Shown piece after piece: positions 41,959-50,200 of a DNA stretch of 64,000 nt (position 1 is its first letter; the number at the start of each line of letters is the position of its first letter). The notes under the pieces were generated by a model, which was not told the DNA's origin, made no database searches, and was given only the letters and a program-made list of their open reading frames with translations. This stretch comes from Streptomyces tirandamycinicus. Its GTDB lineage: Bacteria > Actinomycetota > Actinomycetes > Streptomycetales > Streptomycetaceae. A program made the translations under genes and the position numbers. The stretch covers positions 6,368,531 through 6,432,530 of the forward strand of contig NZ_CP029188.1 of NCBI RefSeq assembly GCF_003097515.1. The letters are read 5' to 3'.

Positions 41959-43569
41959 TCAGGGGAGCCGCACGGAGAGCGGGTGGCGGAAGACGTCGCG
42001 TGGGTCCCACGTCGCCTTGACCCGCTGGAGGCGGCGGTATGCGTCCTTGTAGTAGAGGGTGTGCCAGGGCACCCCGGAGGTGTTCCAGCGCGGGTCGGCC
42101 AGGTCGGTGTCGGGGTAGTTGATGTAGCAACCGTCGTGCTCGTCGTTCGGCACGGGAACGCCTCCGGTGTCCCGGAAGACGTCCCGGTACAGCTCGCGGA
42201 TCCAGCGCAGGTGCACCTCGTCGAGCTGCGGATCCATCCAGGTGGCGGAGAACCACGCCTTGAGGATCGAGTCACGCTGGGGCGAGGCGGTGGCGCCGGG
42301 CGCCACGGTGTTGACCGTCCCGCCGTACGAGTAGAGGTCCACGGCGCCCCAGCCCTCGAACGACGGGTCCGTCAGGTGCCGGTGGACGGTCGCGATGCGC
42401 TCGGGTGTCCAGCTCCGCCTGAGGTAGGCGCTCTTGGACTTGTGCCGGTCGTACCCGCCGGTGTCGAAGCGTGCGCCCAGGGTGGCCTGCAGCCAGAGGT
42501 CCTCCTGGTGCTCGACGGCCGGTTCGAGGCCGGTCCCCGCGTTGACGGCGCTGACGTAGCGCTCGATCAGCCCGGCGGCGTCGGCGCGGCCGCCGTCGAA
42601 GCGGGCCTCCAGCGAAATGGAGCCCACCGCGTGGGTGTTGAGGTGCAGGGTGCTGTAGAGGCTGCCGTACCGGGGGTCGGCGTGGTTCTCCTCGTACCAC
42701 CGGCTGTAGTTGGTGACGAGCCGGGTGAACCGCGCCAGGTCGAGGTCGGCCCACGGCCAGGTCACGAAGGTGGAACGGAGCCGGGTGGGGGGCTTGGGCA
42801 GCAGCGCCGAGGGGTCCTTGCCCGTGGCCCCGGGCGTACGGAACAGATAGCGGGTGACGACGCCGAAGTTGCCGCCCCCGCCCCCGGTGTGGGCCCACCA
42901 GAGCTCGCGGTGGGGATCGTCCCGCTCGCGCGTGGCGGTGACCGTGCGGGCCCTGCCGGAGGCGTCCACCACCACGACCTCGACACCGTGGAGATGGTCG
43001 ACGACCGTGCCGTCACGACGGGTCAGCGGCCCGTATCCGCCGCCCGCGACATGCCCGCCGGCGCCGACCTGGGGGCAGACCCCCGCGGGCAGCGTCACGC
43101 CGTGGTCGTAGAAGAGCGTGCGGTAGACCTCGCCCAGCGTGGCGGCGGGCTCGACGGCGAAGGCCCGGTGCTTCTTGTCGAAGTAGACCGAGCGCATGGG
43201 CGAGGTGTCCAGGAGCACCCGGACGTCCCGGTGGTCGGCGAAGTTCTCGAAGCAGTGCCCGCCGCTGCGGACCGCGATCCGCTTCCCGGCCGCGACGGCG
43301 TCCGTCACGGCCTCCTCGATCTGCCGGGGCGTGTGGACCACGTGCACGACGTCCGGCGATCCGACGAAGCGGGCGTTGAACCCCCTGCTGACCAGTTCGT
43401 CGTACCGGGGGTCGGCGGCGCCGACCGTGGTCACCGGCGACTCCGGTACGCACACGCGGCCCCCGGCCCGCGCGGCCTCGGCCGGTACCGCGACGGCTCC
43501 CGTGGTGGCGACCGCGGCGGCACCGGCCCCCGTTGTTCTCAGGAATCCGCGACGACTGATTCGGCCCAT
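41959..43569 (-). CDS. aknOx: secreted aclacinomycin oxidase-like flavoenzyme (AknOx type)
   Basis: 536 residues from ATG 43569. Twin-arginine signal RISRRGFLRTTGAG plus hydrophobic stretch to about residue 35, so it is exported folded. Bicovalent FAD sites: His105 in VRSGGHCFENF and Cys165 in PAGVCPQVGAGGHVAGGGYG, 60 residues apart as in AknOx; berberine-bridge C terminus (NYPDTDLADPRWN, YYKDAYRRLQRVKATWDP). AknOx oxidises the terminal rhodinose to cinerulose A and then to aculose. Acts outside the cell on the finished glycoside. Two bases more upstream GTG start is possible. Confidence 0.92.
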   Translation of the reverse strand: MGRISRRGFLRTTGAGAAAVATTGAVAVPAEAARAGGRVCVPESPVTTVGAADPRYDELVSRGFNARFVGSPDVVHVVHTPRQIEEAVTDAVAAGKRIAVRSGGHCFENFADHRDVRVLLDTSPMRSVYFDKKHRAFAVEPAATLGEVYRTLFYDHGVTLPAGVCPQVGAGGHVAGGGYGPLTRRDGTVVDHLHGVEVVVVDASGRARTVTATRERDDPHRELWWAHTGGGGGNFGVVTRYLFRTPGATGKDPSALLPKPPTRLRSTFVTWPWADLDLARFTRLVTNYSRWYEENHADPRYGSLYSTLHLNTHAVGSISLEARFDGGRADAAGLIERYVSAVNAGTGLEPAVEHQEDLWLQATLGARFDTGGYDRHKSKSAYLRRSWTPERIATVHRHLTDPSFEGWGAVDLYSYGGTVNTVAPGATASPQRDSILKAWFSATWMDPQLDEVHLRWIRELYRDVFRDTGGVPVPNDEHDGCYINYPDTDLADPRWNTSGVPWHTLYYKDAYRRLQRVKATWDPRDVFRHPLSVRLP

Positions 43570-43751
43570 GACACACACCCCAACCCTTCGATGAGCAACG
43601 AGCGGGTGGAACGGCACGATGACGCGTCCCCCCTCACGGCACGGCCCCCTGCCGTCCGCGCAGCGGGACCCGGGCGGACCGGGCCCCCGACCGACGCGCA
43701 CCCCCCGGGCATCGCCGTCGCCGCCTCCTCACCGGAGGCGCCGGACACCCG

Positions 43752-44201
43752 TCATCCCCGTGCGGGCCCCTGTGGCTCCAGCACGACGACGGGGATCTTC
43801 CGGTCGGTCTTCTTCTGGTAGCTCTTGTACTGCGGGAAGATCGCGGTCATCGCCTCCCAGAGGCGCGCCCGTTCCCCCTCTTCCGCCTCCCTGGCGACCG
43901 CGTCGAACGTCTCCGCGGCCACCTGCACCCGCACCCGCGGCTCCGCCAGCAGGTTGAGGTACCAGTGGGGATGCCGGTCGGACCCGCCGTTGGATCCGAC
44001 GACGACGTAGTTCCCCTCGTCCTCCCCGTAGATCAGCCCGGTACGCCGCAGCGCCCCGGAGCTGCGTCCCCGGGTGGTCAGCAGCAGCGTCGGCTTCCCG
44101 TACCAGATGTGCCCCCTCGCGCCCTCGCTGGCCACGTAGCGGCGCACATGCGTGGCGACCCATCCGGTCGGGCTGTCGAGCACCTCGTCCTGTTCGTCCA
44201 T
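43752..44201 (-). CDS. F420-type (deazaflavin) nitroreductase-family protein
   Basis: 149 residues from ATG 44201. Ddn-like split beta-barrel: TGWVATHVRRYVASEGARGHIWYGKPTLLLTTRGRSSG, RTGLIYGEDEGNYVVVGSNGG, HPHWYLNLLAEPRVRVQV. The family uses F420H2 to reduce quinones, nitro groups and enones; streptomycetes make F420. It has one of the four operator-like palindromes in its promoter region, which groups it with the exporter. A protective quinone reductase or a late tailoring enzyme would both fit; no direct evidence for either. Confidence 0.82.
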   Translation of the reverse strand: MDEQDEVLDSPTGWVATHVRRYVASEGARGHIWYGKPTLLLTTRGRSSGALRRTGLIYGEDEGNYVVVGSNGGSDRHPHWYLNLLAEPRVRVQVAAETFDAVAREAEEGERARLWEAMTAIFPQYKSYQKKTDRKIPVVVLEPQGPARG

Positions 44202-44245
44202 GCAGCACACACTCCGTCCGTCGGAAGCCACACCGTACCACCGGA

Positions 44246-44261
44246 TACATAAATTTTAGTA
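44246..44261. promoter_or_regulatory. operator-like palindrome before F420-type gene
   Basis: TACATAAATTTTAGTA, 13 of 16 identical to TACTCAAATTTGAGTA; stands out as AT-rich in GC-rich surroundings, 45 bp before the start. Its minus-strand end TATGTA may double as a -10 box. Confidence 0.6.
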
Positions 44262-44941
44262 TCGCCCTCCGCCTCACCCGAATCACGTGTTTTCAGGGGA
44301 AGTTGAGAGGAGCGACGGCTTCCGGCTGCCCTGGCGGACGCGCTTTCGAGCATGCTCGTCCGCCGTGCCCCACGGCAACGAGTTCCGGACAGCGGCCGGG
44401 CGCCCTCGACCGCTTCTCGAGTGGATCTCGACCGCCGTCCCGCCCTCGTGTACGGGCGGCGCGGACGGACTCCGGACGGGGAACCCGCGCCGGGCCGTGC
44501 GGTACGCGGCTGCACCTGGCGAGGTGGAGGCGTCCGGCCGCGGGCCCCGTCCGGTCGCGTGAAGTCGTGCGGTCACATGACGTGCTGCGGTCACATGACG
44601 TGCCGCGGTCGCGTGACCGGGTGTGGTCAGGTGCCGCCGTTCCGCCGGACGGCACCGAGTGCCGTCCGGCGCCGAGGTGGTGATCGCCACCGACGGCGCG
44701 ATCGGCTCGTCGCCGGCCGTGACCCCGGTCCGCGTACCCGGCCCCGAGCGCGATCCGAGCGCGACCCGGGCACGGTCCCAGGCATGATCCCGGGCACCAC
44801 GGTCCGACCCGTGGGCTCCCGGAGCGGCGAGAACTGTAAGCGGGCTCACCGAACCGGCACCCCGGCTCCCGGCATGATCGAAGGACGAAGCGGACCTCGC
44901 CGTCCGGCGGGCCCGCGTCCCGGGGGATCGGGAGGTGCCCG
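44262..44941. other. noncoding gap at cluster right flank
   Basis: 680 bases without a convincing gene; open frames here have Arg/Pro-rich random-looking translations. Contains the 18-bp repeats at 44551-44622 and, at its end, the ribosome site GGGAGG for the next gene. No terminator hairpin of note. Confidence 0.6.
44551..44622. repeat. 18-bp tandem repeat, four imperfect copies
   Basis: CCGGTCGCGTGAAGTCGT, GCGGTCACATGACGTGCT, GCGGTCACATGACGTGCC, GCGGTCGCGTGACCGGGT. Each has a GTCAnnTGAC-like dyad core; looks like multiple binding sites in phase or a slippage array. Confidence 0.75.
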
Positions 44942-45967
44942 GTGAACGTTCGGCAGTCCCCCCGCCCGCCTCGCCGGCAGGTGCTCAAGGGCGCCGGAGC
45001 GATCGGCGCGGCCACGGTGCTGCTCGTCGGCGGCGGCGTGATCGGCTGGCAGACCCTGGCCGACCGGCCCGAGCCGGTGACCGCGGTGCAGCCGGCCAAG
45101 GACCCGTCCCTGCGGGCGCTCGCCGAGGCCGCGGTGTCCGGCGGGCCGGGCAAGGACGGCATCCCCGCCGTGGACGAGCCCCGTTTCGTCACGGCGGGCG
45201 AGGCCCGCTTCCTCGACGACGACGACGTGGTCTTCGGGCTGGAACACCGCGGCGAGGTACGGGCGTACCCCCAGCTGGTCCTGGTATGGCACGAGATCGT
45301 CAACGACACGGTGGCGGGCGAGCCCCTCGCCGTCACCTACTGCCCGCTGACGGGCACGGCCGTCGGCTTCCGGGCCCCGCCCGGCGTCCAGGACCTGACG
45401 TTCGGCACCACGGGCAAGCTCGTCAACTCCAACCTGCTGATGTACGACCGGCAGACCGGCTCGCAGTGGCCCCAACTGATCGGCACCGCGGTCAGCGGAC
45501 CGCTGGAGGGCACGGAACTGGCCACCGTCCCCCTGGTATGGACCACGTGGAAGCAGTGGCGCACCGCGCACCCCGACACCCGGGTGCTGTCCACCGACAC
45601 CGGTGCGCTGCGCGGCTACGGCAGCGACCCGTACGGCTCCTACCCGGACCGCAGCGGCTACTACGCCGAGGGCGGCCCGCTCTTCCCCGTCGCGCACAGC
45701 AGCGACCGCTTCGGCGACAAGCACGTGGTCGTCGGCGTACGGGTCGCCGGCCGGCACCTGGCCATCGACAAGGACCTCGTCCGGGAGAACCGCGTCGTGC
45801 GCACGGACCTCGGCGGCACACAGGTGGAGGCACGCTGGGACGACCGCCTCGGCACCGCCAGGGTCCTGCAGCGGGCGGGCGACGGCCGGTGGGTGCCGGC
45901 CGACCACCTCGACGCCATGTGGTTCGCCTGGTACGCCTTCCACCCCGGCACCCAGGTGCGGACATGA
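44942..45967 (+). CDS. DUF3179 domain-containing exported protein
   Basis: 341 residues from GTG 44942 behind GGGAGG. N terminus has basic residues then a hydrophobic segment (about 18-38: GAGAIGAATVLLVGGGVIGW), with RRQVLKGAG resembling a twin-arginine signal; the rest is the DUF3179 fold (YPQLVLVWHEIVNDTVAGEPLAVTYCPLTGTAVGF, TGKLVNSNLLMYDRQTGSQWPQ, HVVVGVRVAG). Function of the family is unknown; often found with membrane or halide/heme proteins. Stop overlaps the next start (ATGA), so the pair acts together. Probably outside the anthracycline cluster. Confidence 0.85.
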   Translation: MNVRQSPRPPRRQVLKGAGAIGAATVLLVGGGVIGWQTLADRPEPVTAVQPAKDPSLRALAEAAVSGGPGKDGIPAVDEPRFVTAGEARFLDDDDVVFGLEHRGEVRAYPQLVLVWHEIVNDTVAGEPLAVTYCPLTGTAVGFRAPPGVQDLTFGTTGKLVNSNLLMYDRQTGSQWPQLIGTAVSGPLEGTELATVPLVWTTWKQWRTAHPDTRVLSTDTGALRGYGSDPYGSYPDRSGYYAEGGPLFPVAHSSDRFGDKHVVVGVRVAGRHLAIDKDLVRENRVVRTDLGGTQVEARWDDRLGTARVLQRAGDGRWVPADHLDAMWFAWYAFHPGTQVRT

Positions 45968-46743
45968 GCAGGGTGCCCGCCCTGCTCGCCGCGGTCCTCG
46001 CCACGGCGGGCGACGCGTGGGACGGCGCCGCCGGCGCGATGGCCGCCACGCCCCGGCGAGTGCGCGCCGCCCTCGCCGTCCGCCGCCACCGCAGAGCCGC
46101 GCTGATCGGCGCCGCCCTCACCCTGCTGGTCTACCTCCTCTCCACCGGGGACCTCGCGGTGTCCGGCTCGGGCCGGTTCACCGGCGCCCCGGTCCTGCGG
46201 GCCGCCCCGGAGCAGCTGTTGCGGGTGCGGGCGCCGTACCTGTTCGAGCCGGTCCTCGCCTGGCACCCCTCCAGCCATCTCGCGGTCTTCGTCAGCCCGG
46301 TCAACCTGCTGCTCGGCGCGACCGTGGCAGCGCTGGTCGGATGCAACATCGCCGTCGCCGCGCACACCGCCCGCCGGTCCGCGGCGTGCCGACGTACCCG
46401 CTACGCCCGGCTGGTGGGGGTGCTTCCGGCGTTCCTGCTCGGCTTCGCCTGCTGCGCACCCGCCTTTCTCCTCGTCCTCGGGACGGGCACCGCCGCCGCC
46501 CTGCTGCCCGCCGTCCTCCCCGCGCGCCCGCTGCTCTACCCGCTCGCCCTGCTGCTGCTGACCGGCACGCTGGTCTGGGGCGCCTCGCGGGGCGACCGCG
46601 CCGGGCGGGCCGGGCGCGGCGCCGGCACGACGCGGACCGCCGGGCGGGCCGGCCGGACCGGGCGGCGTGCACGCCGCGCGGACGACATCGGCGACCCGGG
46701 GACGCCGGCACCCCCCGGCGTCCCCGGCACACGAGAGCCGTGA
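45964..46743 (+). CDS. polytopic membrane protein of unknown function
   Basis: 259 residues. Hydrophobic segments near residues 40-58, 118-140, 158-185 (with adjacent Cys in LLGFACCAPAFLLVLGTG) and 190-215, then a Gly/Arg/Ala-rich tail (GRAGRGAGTTRTAGRAGRTG) likely cytoplasmic and disordered. Translationally coupled to the DUF3179 protein upstream. The Cys pair inside a membrane helix recalls small thiol-redox or metal-transfer membrane proteins, but I do not recognise the family. Confidence 0.7.
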   Translation: MSRVPALLAAVLATAGDAWDGAAGAMAATPRRVRAALAVRRHRRAALIGAALTLLVYLLSTGDLAVSGSGRFTGAPVLRAAPEQLLRVRAPYLFEPVLAWHPSSHLAVFVSPVNLLLGATVAALVGCNIAVAAHTARRSAACRRTRYARLVGVLPAFLLGFACCAPAFLLVLGTGTAAALLPAVLPARPLLYPLALLLLTGTLVWGASRGDRAGRAGRGAGTTRTAGRAGRTGRRARRADDIGDPGTPAPPGVPGTREP

Positions 46744-46871
46744 CCGCGGGGCGAGGCCGGTCTGCACCGATCCCATTGCCTGCCCCGCCGCTGCGTGTTC
46801 GAGGCCGGACGGTTCGGCGCTCGCCGACGTACAGCGCCCGGGGGTGACGTCCATCTCGTCGTTCCGGGGGT

Positions 46872-46919
46872 CGACGAGGGGAACGACGAGGGGGACGACG
46901 ATGGGAATGACGAGGAGAG
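46872..46919. repeat. 12-bp tandem repeat, four copies
   Basis: GACGAGGGGAAC, GACGAGGGGGAC, GACGATGGGAAT, GACGAGGAGAGC in register. Confidence 0.75.
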
Positions 46920-47173
46920 CACGGACGGTGCCGCCCGGGGGAGGGGCACCCTCCCGGCCCGGCCCGGCCCGGCCCGGGTCCCGGTCCGCCGGCCGCCCGT
47001 CCCACGCCCGCACCCCGGCCCGCGCCCGCGATCGCGCATTCCGCGGTCCTCGCCCGGGTCCCGCCGGGGGCCGGGCCCGTGGACGAGTGTCAGCCGGAGT
47101 GCCGGAATCCCTTGCCGGAATCTCACCGGCTTCCTCGTTCCGCCGTCGCAGCCATGCCGAGCGCCCGAGGGCC

Positions 47174-47205
47174 CCGGCCGGGCGGAGCGAGGTCCGCCCG
47201 GCCGG
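47174..47205 (-). terminator. terminator hairpin after giant LamG gene
   Basis: CCGGCCGGGCGGA (47174-47186) and its complement (47193-47205), 6-base loop, 25 bases beyond the stop of the giant gene. Confidence 0.75.
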
Positions 47206-47230
47206 GTGCCCCCGGAGAACCGCTACCGGT

Positions 47231-50200
47231 TCAGCGGACGGTCAGGGCGACCGGACCGGCCAGCAGTGCGTACCCGTCGTTGTGCAGGTACCAGGCCGCG
47301 TACTCTCCCGGCCCCGGGAGTTTCCCGGTGGCGAAGGTCACGCTGCCGCCCGCTCCGGGGGCGTACTCCCACAGCAGGGACTCCTGTTGGGAGGGTGCGA
47401 CGCCGACCGGGTAGAGGCCGATCCAGTTGGTCGGGCTCGCGGTGCCCGGAGGCGTGCCGAAACCGAGGACGGCATGCGCACCGTGTTCCGCCGACGGCCG
47501 GTCGACGGTCAGTGAACTGGCCGGCGTGGGCAGCGAGTCCCCGGCGAGGGGCAGGCGGTCGAGGTGGTCCGCGGCGAGACCGTGGAACGCCGCCACCTTG
47601 GCGGCGATCACGTCCGTGTACGGGACGAGCGCCGTGAAGTGGGCGGTGAGGACCTTGGTGGTCGCCGCGGCCAGTTCGGCGGCGTCGGCGGTGGCGCCGA
47701 CGAGGTACGGCGACAGCTGCCGCATCAGCGCGTAGTCGCTGGAGAGGCCCAGCGATCCCATGGCCTGAGCGAGGGAGGGGGTCCGCGCCCCCGTGTCCTG
47801 GACCCGGCTGACGAAGGTCACCCGGTGCAGCACCCGCCAGCACGGAGGCTTGCGGTCGCTCTGCCGGGCCCGGGCAAGTTCCCGGGCGCCGGCATCGGTC
47901 CCGCGCTCGAGCCATTCCGGGTCGACGACCTTTCCGTAGAAGTCCTCGAAGTTGTCGGTGGAGGTGTCCAGGTAGAAGGACATGAAGCGGTAGGCGTCGA
48001 CACGGCCCGGTACGAGTACGGGACCCGAGCCGTCGCTTCGGTGCAGGACGCTTCCCGGTTCGGTGGCCACCTCCAGACTGAAGGACCGTGAGGCGTCCCT
48101 GGTCTTGCGCCGGGTGACGGTGTACCCACCGCCCATGGTGGCCTCGAAGGCGAACTTCCCGCCGACGGGCCCGATCTCGGCCTCGAAGCCGCTCTGATAG
48201 GTCGCGCTCCCGCTGACGGTGTACTCCCCGGCCGTCGTGCTGGTGACCTGGTCGGTGGTGGACGTGGTCTCGGAGAACAGGCCCCCGGCGGCGGTCCACA
48301 CATAGGTGTTGACGATGTTGCGGCGGGCCGCTGAGCGGTGGGCGGCCCGGCCCGCCACCGGATCGCCGCCGCCCGACGTGAGCCCCGTGCTCGTACCGGT
48401 GCCCCCGATCATCCCCTTGAGCACCCGGTCGGCGGCCGCGGCCACCGGGTCCGGGGCGTGGGTGTCGGTCGACGCGGACTCGTAGAACGCCTGGAGCTGC
48501 TGTTCCTCGCGCTGGATACGGCGCTTGAGGGCGTAGGCCTCGCGCGGGCGGTAGTAGCTGTACTGCCCGCCGTCCCCGGCGTGGGGGAAGGAAGGGTCGG
48601 GGCAGGGTTCCAGGCCGCCCGCCGCGCCCCGGGTGCGGAATCCGATCACTCCGTCGAGCGTTCCCTGCTTGGTGTACAGCGGGTTGATCGGGAAGGCGAT
48701 GATGTTCCAGTCGCGCGGAATGTCCGGGTTGGGGATCATGCGGTAGGCGACCAGGGCGCCGTTGTGGGCCAGCCTCAGGGCGAACTGGTCCGCGGTGTCG
48801 GACTGGACGATCGCGAACCCGGTGTTGGCCGGCAGCCAGCGCCGGCCGGCCGTGGGATTGGCCTGCTCCTTCGCTTCCGGGCTCTCCCAGCGTCCGGCCA
48901 GCTTGACGCTGCTGGTCCGCGTGGTGGTGGCACCCTGGCTGACCGTGGTGTCGTTGCTCCAGCTGTTGGAGAACTTCATCTCCGCGCTTCCGCCCGCGTG
49001 GATCTTCAGAGAGCTGAGCGGCTTGGCGGTCCCCGCACCCAGGGGGGCGGCGACGATGAAGGTGTCATCGTTCTGCGACACATCGAAGGTGATCTTCGCC
49101 GAGCTGTCCACACTCGTCTTGTGGTCGGAGGACATGGTGTTGGTGACGGTGTCGGCCTGCACGAAACTCACCGACGACGTGCCGCTGTAGTCCTCGGCCG
49201 TGCCCTCGATCATGTTCTCGGAAGGAACCGGCGGGGCCCCTTCCAGATAGCCGACGAGCTGGGGGTTGAACTGCGCCTGGCCCACCCAGGAGGTGGTCAG
49301 GTCGCCCACCTTGAACCCGGTGCCGAGCACCCACGCGCCCGCGCGTACGGAGCTGTAGGCGCGCTTCATGACGCCGATCGCCTTTCCGTGGGCGTCGGTC
49401 TGCAGGTCCGCGTACTCCGAGGCGGAAGGCGTCGCGCTCACCCGGCGGTGGAAGGCCGTGCTCGCCCCGGCCAGTGCCGAGCGCACCTCGGCCGTGTCGT
49501 CCGAGAGCGGCGCGGTGGACACGACGACCTCCGGGGCCGGGACGGACGGCTCCAGGTCGCAGCCGCGCAGCCCGGCATCGGCGACCTTCGCGCCGGCCAC
49601 CGTGGACTCGGGGTCGAAGGGGTAGTAGGCCATCAGATCCTGGCGCTCGCCGCGGACCCTGGTGAACAGGTTGTCCAGGATCTGCTCCTGTGTACGGCAG
49701 GTGCGCCAGACCCGTATCTCGTCGAGGGTGCCGGTGAGAACCTCCGACAGCGCCCCCGAGCCGGTCCTGCGGGCCGCCACGGTCACCTGCTCGGGGCCCA
49801 TGTCCCCGAGCACGTTGTCCATGGAGACCCGGTCGGCGGCGGTGGGCACACCGTTGTGGTAGAAGGTGAAACGGTTGCCGTGGGGGTCGGGGGTCCGCAC
49901 CCGGACCGCGCCGTGGATCCGGGCCGGGAAGGCGTCGCACGCGTCGGCCGTGATCGCCCCGTGGCTCTCGGGGACGTTCCACCACGCCACCAGGCCCTCG
50001 GCCTTGGTGGTGACGGGGACGCCGATCTCCTCGGGCTTGCGCGCCACCTTCCAGATCCTCGCCTCGGACACCGTCCCGCGCAGCCCGTACGAGGAGGAGC
50101 CCACACGGTAGCGGCCGATCTCGCAGTTCGCGTCGTTGCCCACGGGCCGGGCGCCGGTGTAGCGGTCGGTCCTGACCAGCCTGCCGTCGATGTAGAGGCG

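Larger units (their letters stand above)
46744..47230. other. noncoding gap with simple repeats
   Basis: No convincing gene. Holds a 12-bp acidic-codon repeat (46872-46919), a CCCGG pentamer run near 46,955-46,980 and a terminator at 47174-47205. Confidence 0.6.

Noticed and set aside
44551..44622. possible CRISPR array
   Set aside because: Units are contiguous with no spacers; no cas genes anywhere in the window.
44283..45336. minus-strand frames across the 44.3-45.3 kb gap
   Set aside because: Low-complexity translations and overlap with the well-supported DUF3179 gene.
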